DNA of 64,000 nucleotides from Streptomyces sp. NBC_01275 (lineage in GTDB: Bacteria; Actinomycetota; Actinomycetes; Streptomycetales; Streptomycetaceae). The notes beneath the pieces were generated by a model, which ran no database searches, had not been told where the DNA came from, and saw only the letters and a program-made list of their open reading frames with translations. Positions within the stretch are counted from its first letter, which is position 1. Each line of letters begins with the position of its first letter. Of this stretch, positions 24,944-33,996 are shown one piece after another. A program made the position numbers and the translations under genes. The DNA is taken from contig NZ_JAPEOZ010000001.1 in assembly GCF_026340655.1 (NCBI RefSeq), positions 10,349,474 to 10,413,473 on the forward strand. The letters are read 5' to 3'.

Positions 24944-25798
24944 ATGGCCCCCGATCTCGAAACGGCACTGCTGCGCGCATTCGTCAGCTCCGTGCGGTCC
25001 GGAAGCATCAGCCGGGCCGCCGCGGCCCTCGGCCACAGCCAGCCCGCTCTCAGCAACCAGCTCCGCAGGCTCGAACGCACCGTGGGCCAGCGGCTGCTGC
25101 ACCGAGGGACGACCGGCGTGTCCCTGACCAAGTCCGGAGAGATCTTCCTGCCCTACGCCGAGCGGATCCTCGCTCTCTGCGCGCAGGGGCTCGCGGCGGC
25201 CGGCCCGGTCGTCACCGGACGCTGCGGTGTGGGGTTGATGGAGGACTTCGTGACGCCGTCGCTGGTCGAGGCGCTGAGCGATTTCAGCGGCCTCCACCCG
25301 GGCGCCAAGCTGGAACTGGTGACAGGCCCCGGACCCCTGATGAAGCAGTCCCTCGCCGAGGGGCGGATCCAGCTGGCCCTGTGCGACCCCTTCTACCTGG
25401 CCGAGGCGCCTCGCTGGACGGCACGCCTCCCGCTGGCTTGGTCGGCTGCGCGGACCTTGGACATGCGCCGGGACCCACTGCCGCTCGTGCTCTTCTCCCA
25501 GCCGTGCCGCTGGCGGATTCCCGTGTTCGACGCCCTGGAAGCCGCGGGGATCCGATGGGACGTCGTCTTCGAGAGCACGGCTCTGGGCGCAGTACAAGCC
25601 GCCGTGCGTGCCGGCCTCGGCGCCACCGCGCTGCTCCCGGCGAACGTGGAACCGGGGACGGCGACCGATGGGCTTCCTGCCCTCCCAGAGGTCGAGATCG
25701 CCCTGACCCGTCACACCGGGACAGACGGCGACCCGCTCCTCGATGCCGTGGAGAACCTCCTGAGGCGACTGACCGACCTCGCGGCGTCGACAGGCTGA
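24944..25798 (+). CDS. LysR-family transcriptional regulator
   Basis: 284 residues. The N-terminal winged helix-turn-helix reads LLRAFVSSVRSGSISRAAAA, LGHSQPALSNQLRRLERTVG and QRLLHRGTTGVSLTKSGEIF (residues about 8-65). The C-terminal two-lobed effector domain is normal in length. It is transcribed away from the PhzF / ornithine cyclodeaminase operon and is the obvious candidate regulator of it. Confidence 0.9.
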   Translation: MAPDLETALLRAFVSSVRSGSISRAAAALGHSQPALSNQLRRLERTVGQRLLHRGTTGVSLTKSGEIFLPYAERILALCAQGLAAAGPVVTGRCGVGLMEDFVTPSLVEALSDFSGLHPGAKLELVTGPGPLMKQSLAEGRIQLALCDPFYLAEAPRWTARLPLAWSAARTLDMRRDPLPLVLFSQPCRWRIPVFDALEAAGIRWDVVFESTALGAVQAAVRAGLGATALLPANVEPGTATDGLPALPEVEIALTRHTGTDGDPLLDAVENLLRRLTDLAASTG

Positions 25799-26045
25799 AG
25801 GACGAAACCGACGCCAGGTCCGGCAGTGGGAAGACAAGACGGTCCGCCCCCGTCGCCGCCCACGAACGAAACGTAGGCGAGATGAATGTGAGTCCCACCG
25901 CCGTCCGGATAGGCCGTAATTGCTTACGCTCGCCGGCCTCGCGTTTGAATCCATTCTCTCGCCATGCGCCGGCAGGGCTGTCGGTCCCATTCGAGAAAAA
26001 ACCAGTTCAATTGGTCATGGCCGACGCCGGACTGAGTCTTCGGCT

Positions 26046-28235
26046 TCACAGAGCAACGCGTTGATCGGCTTCCGGGCGCTCGTCGACTGTCGCGTCAGGG
26101 CTGGAAGACGTGAGGGGTGCGAACGAGCTCGAGAGCTTTGCTCCCTCGATGTCGATGTCCGGCAGGAGCGCGTCCAGTCGACGGGGCAGCCACCAGGCTT
26201 TCTGGCCCAACAGGGCCAGGACTGCGGGAACGATGGCCATGCGGACGACGAAGGCGTCGAAGAACACCGCGATGGCCAGTCCGAAACCGATCATTTTGAT
26301 CATGGGCTCACCTGAGCCGATGAAGCCCGCGAAGACAGCGATCATGATGACGGCGGCGGCTGTGACCACCCGCGCGCCGTGCCTGAAGCCGGTGACGATC
26401 GCCGTGTGGGGCTGCTCGCCGTGTACGTAGGCCTCGCGCATCCGGGTGACCAGGAAGACCTCGTAGTCCATGGCCAGTCCGAAGACGACGCCCACCATGA
26501 AGATCGGCATCATCGAGACGATGGGCCCGGTCTGCTCGACTCCGAAGAGGGAGCCCAGCCATCCCCATTGGAAGACCGCCACGACGGCGCCCAGTGCGGC
26601 GGTCACCGACAGCAGGAAGCCCAGCGCTGCCTTGAGGGGCACGAGGACCGAGCGGAAGACGATCATGAGCAGGATGAACGCCAGCCCTACGACCAGTGCG
26701 AGGTAGGGCACCAGCGCGCTGTTCATCTTCTGCGAGAAGTCGATGTTGAGGGCCGTGGTCCCGGTGACCAGGACGTCGTGTCCGGTCTCTCTGCGGATCT
26801 CCTGGACGAGATGTTCGGTGGACTCGGAGGAAGGACGGTGTGCGGGGACGACCGTGATGACAGAGGTGTCTCCGGCGGCATTGGCCGTGGGCGCAGTGAT
26901 GACCGCGGCGCCCGGGATCTTCTTGAGGGCCGTCGCCGTCTGGTCGGCTGCCGTCCTGTCTCCGTCGACGACCACCAGCAGCGGGCCGTTGACGCCGGGC
27001 CCGAAGCGGTCGGACAGCAGGTCGTATGCCTTGCGCTGGGTGGTGCTGGCGGGCTGCGCCCCGTCGTCGGGCAGGCCGAGTTCCAGGGACGAGGCGGGAA
27101 GGGCGAGGGCCCCGAGCCCCAGCACGCCCAGCAGGAGCACGTGCCGGGGGCGCCGCAGGACGAAGCGTGCCCAGCGGGTGCCTCCATTGCGTTCACGGCG
27201 TGCTCGAGGTCTGTCGCTCTTCTTGCGGCCGGTGATCCGCTTCCCTGCGAACCCGAGGAGTGCGGGTATGAGGGTCAGGGCGATCAGGACGGCGATGAGT
27301 ACGGTGCCGGCGGCGGCCAGGCCCATTTTGGTCAGCCCGGGGATGCCCACCACGGACAGGCCGGCCAGGGCGATGACCACGGTCAGACCGGCGAAGACGA
27401 CGGCGGAGCCCGCGGTGCCGACAGCGTGGCCGACGGCTTCCTCGCCTTCTTTGCCCTCGGCTGTTTCCGCTCGGTACCGGGAGACGATGAACAGGGCGTA
27501 GTCGATTCCCACGGCAAGCCCGATCATCATCGCCAGGGTGGAGGTGGTGGAACCCAGATCCAGCACGTTGCTCAGCGCCGTGATGGTGGAGATGCCGATC
27601 CCGACGCCGACGATGGCCGTCATCAGCGGCAGACCGGCCGCCGCCAGGGAGCCGAAGGTGATGGCGAGGACGACGCCGGCGATGACGACGCCGATGATTT
27701 CGCCCGCGCCCGGTTCGGGCGCCACGGCGAGGGCATCGCCGCCGATCTCGACTCGCATGCCGTCGTGCTCCGCCCGCGCACCGGCCTCGTTGAGCGCCTC
27801 TCGGGTGGCATCCGTGATCTGCGGTGCGGTGGCGTCGTAGGTGACGGTCACGAACGCGGTCGATCCGTCTTTCGAGACTGCTCCGGTTTCGTACGGGTCG
27901 GCCACCGAGGCGACCTGAGCGGACCCGGCACGCAGGTCCTCGATCACCTCCTGCACCGCGCTCTGCTGCGCTCTTGCGGTGATCTGGGTGTCCGCAGGGG
28001 CCCGCAGGACGACGCGAGCCGTGGCGCCGTCGGCATGACTGTCGGGCATGCGCCGCTCGAGCAGATCGAGGGCCCTTTGTGACTCCGTGCCGGGCAGGGA
28101 GAAGGACGACGACGTGGCGGTGGACGCTGTCGCTGCGCCCAGGCCCACCAGGGCCAGAAGGGCCAGCCAGAGGAAGACGACGATCCGGCGTCGTCGGAAC
28201 GCCAGGCGGGCGAGTCTGTCGAGGTAGGCGGCCAC
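26046..28235 (-). CDS. MMPL/RND-family membrane exporter
   Basis: 729 residues from GTG 28235, with GGGAG 7 bp upstream. Two repeats each have one N-terminal helix, a large extracytoplasmic loop and five more helices, about 12 in all. First half: RRRRIVVFLWLALLALVGLG, GVVLAITFGSLAAAGLPLMT, IGLAVGIDYALFIVSRYRAE. Second half: LVVGLAFILLMIVFRSVLVP, GVVFGLAMDYEVFLVTRMRE, FGLAIAVFFDAFVVRMAIVP. The GxxxDY motifs (VGIDY, LAMDY) are the proton-relay aspartates. Members export lipids, siderophores or antibiotics. It is transcribed away from the FAD monooxygenase across a 431-bp gap. Confidence 0.92.
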   Translation of the reverse strand: MAAYLDRLARLAFRRRRIVVFLWLALLALVGLGAATASTATSSSFSLPGTESQRALDLLERRMPDSHADGATARVVLRAPADTQITARAQQSAVQEVIEDLRAGSAQVASVADPYETGAVSKDGSTAFVTVTYDATAPQITDATREALNEAGARAEHDGMRVEIGGDALAVAPEPGAGEIIGVVIAGVVLAITFGSLAAAGLPLMTAIVGVGIGISTITALSNVLDLGSTTSTLAMMIGLAVGIDYALFIVSRYRAETAEGKEGEEAVGHAVGTAGSAVVFAGLTVVIALAGLSVVGIPGLTKMGLAAAGTVLIAVLIALTLIPALLGFAGKRITGRKKSDRPRARRERNGGTRWARFVLRRPRHVLLLGVLGLGALALPASSLELGLPDDGAQPASTTQRKAYDLLSDRFGPGVNGPLLVVVDGDRTAADQTATALKKIPGAAVITAPTANAAGDTSVITVVPAHRPSSESTEHLVQEIRRETGHDVLVTGTTALNIDFSQKMNSALVPYLALVVGLAFILLMIVFRSVLVPLKAALGFLLSVTAALGAVVAVFQWGWLGSLFGVEQTGPIVSMMPIFMVGVVFGLAMDYEVFLVTRMREAYVHGEQPHTAIVTGFRHGARVVTAAAVIMIAVFAGFIGSGEPMIKMIGFGLAIAVFFDAFVVRMAIVPAVLALLGQKAWWLPRRLDALLPDIDIEGAKLSSSFAPLTSSSPDATVDERPEADQRVAL

Positions 28236-28549
28236 GGGAACTCCCGGAGACTTCGGTGGGCGGAGGGAACAGAGTTGGCCTGCTGCGGCGCGCAGCCGCT
28301 TGAGCAGCTTGCTTTCCGAACCGGATGAGCATCCGGCCGGGCGGATTCCCCCAGTGCCGATGCTTCCGGCCCCGGCTCCCACGCGACTGAGTAAACGGTG
28401 CCTATGTCGCAGGTCACCCGGTCGCCGCTCAGAAGACGTCCAGGTGCGGCAGGGCTCAAGTCGCCGGCCGGACCCCGGCGGCGCAACGGCCGTCGCGAGT
28501 ACGGCAGGTGGCGCCGCCGAGAGGGAATGCAAGCCCCCGCCCCCTTCGC

Positions 28550-28633
28550 GCCAACGACTGTGGGCCAACGCGTGTTGACTCTCGCTGGAATTTCGAGCAT
28601 CCTGTCAACGAGCGTCGGCCAACGCCTGTTGAC
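28550..28633. promoter_or_regulatory. paired 30-bp operator boxes, monooxygenase promoter
   Basis: Two copies of a 30-bp sequence, 28550-28579 and 28604-28633, starts 54 bp apart. Each contains CAAC-N4-GTTG half-operators around a central GGCCAAC and ends GTTGAC. The TTGACT at the end of the first box can serve as a -35, with CATCCT at 28598-28603 as -10. The second box ends 33 bp before the monooxygenase ATG. Same pair at 41307-41391 and 45224-45308. Confidence 0.8.
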
Positions 28634-28666
28634 CTGCTTCCCGGATCAGAAACGGAAGGCTCCGCC

Positions 28667-29797
28667 ATGAACGCCACCGCACTTCCCGCCCGCACCGAAG
28701 TCGCCGTCGTCGGCGCGGGACCGGCCGGTCTCGCACTCGCCGTCACGCTCGCTTCCGCGGGCATCGACTTCGTTGTCCTGGACAAGCTGGCGGAGGGTGC
28801 CAACACTTCGCGCGCCGCCGTTGTGCATGCCCGCACGCTGGAGGTCCTGGACGAGCTGGGAGCCTCCGAGGAGCTGATCGCGCGAGGCGTCAAGGTCACC
28901 CGGTTCGCCGTCCGCGACGGCGCGCGCCGACTGCTGACGGTGCCGTTCGACACGCTGCCCACGCCCCATCCGTACACGCTGATGGTTCCGCAGTACGAGA
29001 CCGAGAGCGTGCTGCTGGACCGGCTGCGGGCGCTCGGCGGCGACGTGCACCGCCCCTACGAGGTCGCCTCCGTCGTCCAGGACGAGGAGGGCGTGACGCT
29101 CACCATGACCACGGGCGAGACGCTGCGCGCCGCCCACGCCGTCGGCGCCGACGGCATGCACAGCACCGTGCGCGAGGCGGCGGGCATCGGCTTCACCGGC
29201 AACGCCTACGCCGAGTCCTTCGTCCTCGCCGACGTGGTGATGGACTGGGTCCCCGGGCCGGACGAGGTCTCGCTGACCTTCGGCACCTTGGGGCTCGCCG
29301 TCGTCGCCCCGCTTCCCGGCGGCCACTACCGGGTCGTCGCCACCGTGGACGACGCGCCCGCCTCCCCGGACCTCGACTTCGTCCAGAAGCTGCTCGACGA
29401 GCGCGCCCCCGGCCAGGCCGAGGTCACCGGTCTGGCATGGTCGTCACGGTTCCGGGTGCACCACCGGGTAGCCGACCACTACCGCGCCGGCCGTCTGCTG
29501 CTGGCCGGCGACGCCGCCCACGTGCACAGCCCCGCAGGCGGCCAGGGGATGAACACCGGCATCCAGGACGGCTACACCCTGGGCCGGGCGTTCGCCACCG
29601 GCCGGCTCGACGGCTACGAGGCGCAGCGCCGCCCCGTGGCCCAGCGCGTGGTCGCCTTCACCCACCGCATGACCCGCGTGGCCACCACGCGCAGCTCCGT
29701 GGCCCGCAGTGTCCGCAACATCGCGCTGCCTCTGCTGGGACATACCCCGATGCCCAGGAAGCTCGCCACCGAGCTCGCCGAGCTCGACTACCGCTAG
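28667..29797 (+). CDS. FAD-dependent aromatic monooxygenase
   Basis: 376 residues of the PHBH-type flavoprotein hydroxylases (group A). Motifs: VAVVGAGPAGLALAVTLA (FAD, residues about 10-25), VGADGMHSTVRE (DG motif) and LLLAGDAAHVHSPAGGQGMN with TGIQDGYTLG (GD motif). The protein is short compared with the ~500-residue tetracycline/rifampicin monooxygenases and lacks their C-terminal thioredoxin-like domain. Start ATG 28667 has GGAAGG upstream. The shared operator boxes link it to the MFS exporter and TetR at 39.5-42 kb, which fits a role in modifying a toxic aromatic compound that is also exported. Confidence 0.9.
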   Translation: MNATALPARTEVAVVGAGPAGLALAVTLASAGIDFVVLDKLAEGANTSRAAVVHARTLEVLDELGASEELIARGVKVTRFAVRDGARRLLTVPFDTLPTPHPYTLMVPQYETESVLLDRLRALGGDVHRPYEVASVVQDEEGVTLTMTTGETLRAAHAVGADGMHSTVREAAGIGFTGNAYAESFVLADVVMDWVPGPDEVSLTFGTLGLAVVAPLPGGHYRVVATVDDAPASPDLDFVQKLLDERAPGQAEVTGLAWSSRFRVHHRVADHYRAGRLLLAGDAAHVHSPAGGQGMNTGIQDGYTLGRAFATGRLDGYEAQRRPVAQRVVAFTHRMTRVATTRSSVARSVRNIALPLLGHTPMPRKLATELAELDYR

Positions 29798-30049
29798 AGA
29801 TCGCCCTCCTCGCCGCCGTGCAGGGTGAACTGGCCTGCCCGGCACGCCGACACAGGAAGAAGGGAAGAAGGAACGTGCGCCGGACCGAACGGCCATCGCG
29901 CTTGCACGCAAGCCCGTGGCGGCATCGACGGACACCGGGAAGCCAGTTGTGCCCCACTGCAGCTCGGGTCGGCGAAGAGCCCCTCACCCGGATGCCGCCT
30001 GCAGGTACGTCGTGGGACTCCCGCCGCGGCAGGTTCGCCGCGGGACGTC

Positions 30050-30265
30050 TCAGACCGTCACCTCCTCGAAAGTCAGCACCTCGTGGCCGGCATCCCAGAG
30101 CAGGTTCAGCAGAGCGCGGACCGATGCCTGATCCATGGCTTCGGCGACCAGCACGGTGCCGTCCGTGCCGGGCGTGGACACGTGGTCGAACCGTGTCAGG
30201 ATCACGTCCAGCAGGGAGCGGGCGATCGGTCCGCGCAGCGTCAGCTCGAAACGGGTACGGGTCAT
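30050..30265 (-). CDS. small conserved protein, 71 aa
   Basis: MTRTRFELTLRGPIARSLLD ... LVAEAMDQASVRALLNLLWD, AGHEVLTFEEVTV. Well-biased codons and a ferredoxin-like (ACT-like) strand-helix pattern; no cysteines. It stands downstream of the FAD monooxygenase and of the MalT-like gene's 3' end, on the minus strand. The role is unknown; the fold suggests a small-ligand or regulatory module. Confidence 0.55.
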   Translation of the reverse strand: MTRTRFELTLRGPIARSLLDVILTRFDHVSTPGTDGTVLVAEAMDQASVRALLNLLWDAGHEVLTFEEVTV

Positions 30266-30333
30266 GCCGTCCAGAGAACCTGCGGCCCGGGTGCCCGCGC
30301 ACCACCCGCTCGAAAAGAGCACCCCGGGTGGCC

Positions 30334-32571
30334 TCAGATCAGGCCAAGATCGCGCGCAGCTGCGACGGCGTCGTGCCGGGAAGCGACGCCGAGCTTGCGG
30401 TAGAGGCTCTTGTTGTACGCCTTGACCGTGTTGATCGACAAGAACAGCTCTGCGCCGATCTCACGCTGGGTCGCCGGCCCCTGCAGGGCCCGCAGGATCG
30501 ACAGCTCCCTGTCGGTGAGCTCCTCCACAAGAGCACCCGAGCGTACGCCGGTGCGGGCGCCGGCCCGGCCCAGCCGCGCTTCGCTCTCCTCCAGCCGCCG
30601 CGACGCGAACGCACTCACCGGCTCCTCGTCCACGACCTCGCGGGCCCGCGACAGCGCCGCACGGGCCGCCGACCGGTCGCCGCAGGCGAGTTCGGCGTCG
30701 GCCAGGTACACCAGCCCGAGGAACAGCACCGTCGGCCGCGGGTGCAGTTCTGCGAGGGGGACGACCCGCCGCAGCAGGACGGCGGCCGCCTCCATGCGGG
30801 CGTTCTGGTAGCTGCGCCTGGCCTGGGCGATGCGCAACGGGGCCAGTCCTGGCGTGCTCGCCTCGCGTCCGTCGCGCTCCACGGTGTCGGCGAGCGGGCC
30901 GGCCTCACGCATGACCCGGTCGCACTCCTCGCCGCGGCCGGCTTCGACAAGGCTGATCATCAGCGTTCCGGCGCCCTGGACAACGAGCGACGGCGGCCAC
31001 GCCTTGCGGTCGCGCGGCGACGACCACAGGTCGAGCAGCAGGGTCGCCGCCTCGTCGAAGCGGCCGTCGCGGGCCAGCATGGCCCCGAGCGCCGCGCGCA
31101 CGGTCGGATGCCCGGCCCCGCCGCCCTCGGTCTCCAGTGCGAGCGCATGGCGCACCATGACGACGGACCGCGCGGACTCGGCATCCGACATGCCGAAACC
31201 CGCACGCACACAGAGCACGGCACTGCGGAAGTCGTGCCAGCCGGGGACGACGGTGGCGCAGGTGCCACTCGCCTCGCAGACGTCCAGCCAGCGGTTCACG
31301 CCCGTCTGATCGCCGCACAGCGCCGCCGAGTACGCCAGCGAAAACGCCAGCGCCGGGCCCACCACCCGGGCGGACAACTCCTCGCCGAACTTCAGGTAGG
31401 TGGCAGCCTCCCCACGGGGGAAGAACCACGTCTCGGCGTTGCGCAACATCAGCTCGGCGGCGGCATCGTCGCGGCCGGCCCGCAGCAGGTGGCGTACCGC
31501 GTCGTCGATCCGGTCCTGTGCCGCGAACCAGTCCGCGGCATGGCCGAGAACCTCCTTCGGGTCCGTCATCGTCTCGACTGCCAGAACATCCCGCAGCAGA
31601 CGATGGCACCGGTACCACCGCTGTTCGTCGTCCAGCGCGGCCACGAAAAGATCCGCCCTGACCAGATCGGCCAGCACTGCGGCCGAACCCGTCACCTGCA
31701 GCGCGGCGTCACACAGCGAACCCGAGAGCCGTTCGAGCGGCGCAGCCCGCACGAGCAGGTCACGCTGCCTGGGCTCGAGAGCGGGCAGCACCTCGGCCGC
31801 GAAATAGTCCAGCAGATGCCGATCACCGGCGGGCGCCTTCGCCGGGTCCGCGCGCAGCGCGAGGGCAGCCAACTGCAGCCCGGCAGCCCACCCTTCCGTC
31901 CGCTCCCATACGCCTGCCGCGGCCGCGCCGTCGAGGTCGTGCCCCGACACCGCCGACAACAGGGCAGCCGCCTCGTCCCGCGAGAACCGCAGCTGTGCCG
32001 CCCGCAACTCCGTCAGGTCGCCACGGGCCCGAAGCCGCGCGATCGGCAGCGGCGGATCCGTACGTGCGGCGATCACCACCCGCAACGAGGCGGGCAGGTA
32101 CGTCACGAGGTACTCGATCGCCTCGTGGATCCGCGGATCGGCGAGCAGGTGGTAGTCGTCGAGCACCAGCACATGCGGTACCGCGGACGCGGCCAGCTCG
32201 TTCAGCAGCATCGGCAGCGCAAGGTCGATCGGGGGGACGCCGGCCGCGTCCAACGCCTGAAGCGGACCTGCGCTGATCACCCCGCCGGCGCCGCGCAGCG
32301 CGGTGAGGACATAACTCCAGAACCGCACGGGCTCGTCGTCGCTCTCGTCGAGCGAGACCCACGCGAGGCGACGCTTCTCTTCGGGATCCGCCGCCCAGCC
32401 GCTCAGCAGACTCGTCTTGCCCCAGCCGGCGGGCGCCACCACCACGGTCAGCCGGGTCTCGGCCAGACGCAGCTGCCGCTGCAGGCGTTCGCGCGGGACC
32501 GCGCCGGCCCGGGCCGGCGGAATCACCTGTTTCACCGTGAGCAGTGGCCGCGTAGGTATCTCCGACGTCAC
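30334..32571 (-). CDS. MalT/LuxR-type large ATP-binding activator
   Basis: 745 residues from GTG 32571 (GGGAGC upstream). N-terminal P-loop TVVVAPAGWGKTSLLSGWAA (residue about 45), Walker B VLVLDDYHLLADPRIHEAIE and sensor VIAARTDPPLPIARLRARGD, followed by a long helical repeat domain. The C-terminal LuxR helix-turn-helix is ELTDRELSILRALQGPATQR, EIGAELFLSINTVKAYNKSL, YRKLGVASRHDAVAAA. Ligand-responsive activator of the MalT class. Divergent from the Acg-type nitroreductase (154-bp gap), which is its likely target together with the MFS gene behind it. Confidence 0.9.
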   Translation of the reverse strand: MTSEIPTRPLLTVKQVIPPARAGAVPRERLQRQLRLAETRLTVVVAPAGWGKTSLLSGWAADPEEKRRLAWVSLDESDDEPVRFWSYVLTALRGAGGVISAGPLQALDAAGVPPIDLALPMLLNELAASAVPHVLVLDDYHLLADPRIHEAIEYLVTYLPASLRVVIAARTDPPLPIARLRARGDLTELRAAQLRFSRDEAAALLSAVSGHDLDGAAAAGVWERTEGWAAGLQLAALALRADPAKAPAGDRHLLDYFAAEVLPALEPRQRDLLVRAAPLERLSGSLCDAALQVTGSAAVLADLVRADLFVAALDDEQRWYRCHRLLRDVLAVETMTDPKEVLGHAADWFAAQDRIDDAVRHLLRAGRDDAAAELMLRNAETWFFPRGEAATYLKFGEELSARVVGPALAFSLAYSAALCGDQTGVNRWLDVCEASGTCATVVPGWHDFRSAVLCVRAGFGMSDAESARSVVMVRHALALETEGGGAGHPTVRAALGAMLARDGRFDEAATLLLDLWSSPRDRKAWPPSLVVQGAGTLMISLVEAGRGEECDRVMREAGPLADTVERDGREASTPGLAPLRIAQARRSYQNARMEAAAVLLRRVVPLAELHPRPTVLFLGLVYLADAELACGDRSAARAALSRAREVVDEEPVSAFASRRLEESEARLGRAGARTGVRSGALVEELTDRELSILRALQGPATQREIGAELFLSINTVKAYNKSLYRKLGVASRHDAVAAARDLGLI

Positions 32572-32725
32572 GACGCTCCCGACCTGCGGCGCCCAGCACC
32601 GCAACCCGACGCCGATTCTGCCAGCTCCACCACCCCGGGTACATCTCGCGGCGGGGTGGTGCGCGAGCACCCTGTCCCGCGCGAATCTCCTGCCACGACC
32701 GGGGCCGCGCGACAGGAGAGACGCA

Positions 32726-33928
32726 ATGGCCACGAACACTGCCACACAGGATCACCCGGAAATAGCCCTGACCCGCAGAGACGGGCTGAAGCTGGCCGGC
32801 CTCGGCCTCGGCTCGGTGGCGGCACTGGGCGTAGGCGTCGGCGGAGTCCGGGCCGTCAACAACGGCGCCTTCAGCGCCGGATCCGGCGATCCGTACGACC
32901 TCTGGCACGACTGGAGCTCGATGACCGGCATCGAGCGGGTGGTCGCCGCCGGCGTCCTCGCGTGCAACCCGCACAACACGCAGCCCTGGCGAATGATCGT
33001 CGACGGCGACGCCATCGACGTCCACTCCGACCCCAGCAGGAGGATGCCGCTCAACGACGCGAGCGGCCGCGAACACTTCGCCGGCCTCGGCTGCGCCGTC
33101 GAGAACATGGTGATCGCCGCCGGATCGGCCGGCGCGACGTCGCAGGTCACCCTCTTCCCGCACGGCCCGGCCTCGGACCACGTCGCGCGCATCGCACTCA
33201 GGAAGGACCGCACCGGACAGGACCGTGACCTCGCCGCCGCGATCCCGCACCGACACACCAACCGCGGCCCGTACACATCCGCACCCGTCGACCTGAGCGG
33301 CTTCACCGAACAGAGTTCCCGCATCGAGGGAGCGAACGTGCTGTGGATCGCCGACAGGACGACGCGCGAGCAGCTGGGCCGGCTCTACGTCGAGGCCACC
33401 GAGGCGATCACCGCGGACACCGCGCAGTCGACGGAGGCCTTCAGCTGGTTCCGCAGCGCGCGCAGCAGCATCGACAAGCACCGCGACGGGCTCACCCTCG
33501 ACGCCCAGGGCCTCGGCGACCTGGCCCTGTTCGCCGCGAAACTCCTCCCCGCACAGTCCCGCACGGACGGCGACGCCTACTGGGTCAAGGCCACCCGCGA
33601 GGTGCACACCGCGACCGCCGCCGCCTACGGCGTGATCACCGTCGACGACGTCGCCGACCGAAGCGCCCAGGTCAACGGCGGACGGCTGCTGGCCCGGATG
33701 CACCTCACCGCGACCGCACTCGGCCTCGGCCTGCACCACATGAACCAGATCACCGAACGCATCGACCGCGACAAAGCGGCCGGCAACCGCGACGTCTTCT
33801 CCGCACGCTGGGCCGCCCTGCTCGGCCGTCCCGCCTCGAGCGGCCTGCTGTCCTTCCGCATCGGCCACCCCGAGCGCACGCCGGGCCTCAGCCCGCGCCG
33901 CAGCCTCGAAGACGTCGTCGCCAGCTGA
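32726..33928 (+). CDS. Acg-type nitroreductase-family protein with Tat-like signal
   Basis: 400 residues from ATG 32726 (CAGGAGAG upstream). An N-terminal twin-arginine segment, LTRRDGLKLAGLGLG, is followed by a hydrophobic stretch, suggesting export or membrane anchoring. Then come nitroreductase-fold motifs of the mycobacterial Acg/Rv3131 group: ACNPHNTQPWRMIVDGDAID, REHFAGLGCAVENMVIAAGS, IPHRHTNRGPYTSAPVD, LLARMHLTATALGLGLHHMN. Acg proteins bind FMN but several sequester flavin rather than reduce nitro compounds. Next on the strand is an MFS exporter, 68 bp away. Confidence 0.85.
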   Translation: MATNTATQDHPEIALTRRDGLKLAGLGLGSVAALGVGVGGVRAVNNGAFSAGSGDPYDLWHDWSSMTGIERVVAAGVLACNPHNTQPWRMIVDGDAIDVHSDPSRRMPLNDASGREHFAGLGCAVENMVIAAGSAGATSQVTLFPHGPASDHVARIALRKDRTGQDRDLAAAIPHRHTNRGPYTSAPVDLSGFTEQSSRIEGANVLWIADRTTREQLGRLYVEATEAITADTAQSTEAFSWFRSARSSIDKHRDGLTLDAQGLGDLALFAAKLLPAQSRTDGDAYWVKATREVHTATAAAYGVITVDDVADRSAQVNGGRLLARMHLTATALGLGLHHMNQITERIDRDKAAGNRDVFSARWAALLGRPASSGLLSFRIGHPERTPGLSPRRSLEDVVAS

Positions 33929-33996
33929 CCACTGCCCAGGCGGTGAGTCCAAGCGCACCGCCCGCTCACCAGGTTTCACCCCAAGGAGGTTCCCCC

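Noticed and set aside
29437..33228. 1263-codon plus-strand frame across the MalT-like gene
   Set aside because: It runs antisense to a gene with clear ATPase and LuxR motifs. It starts inside the monooxygenase, has arginine/proline-rich content and no domain.
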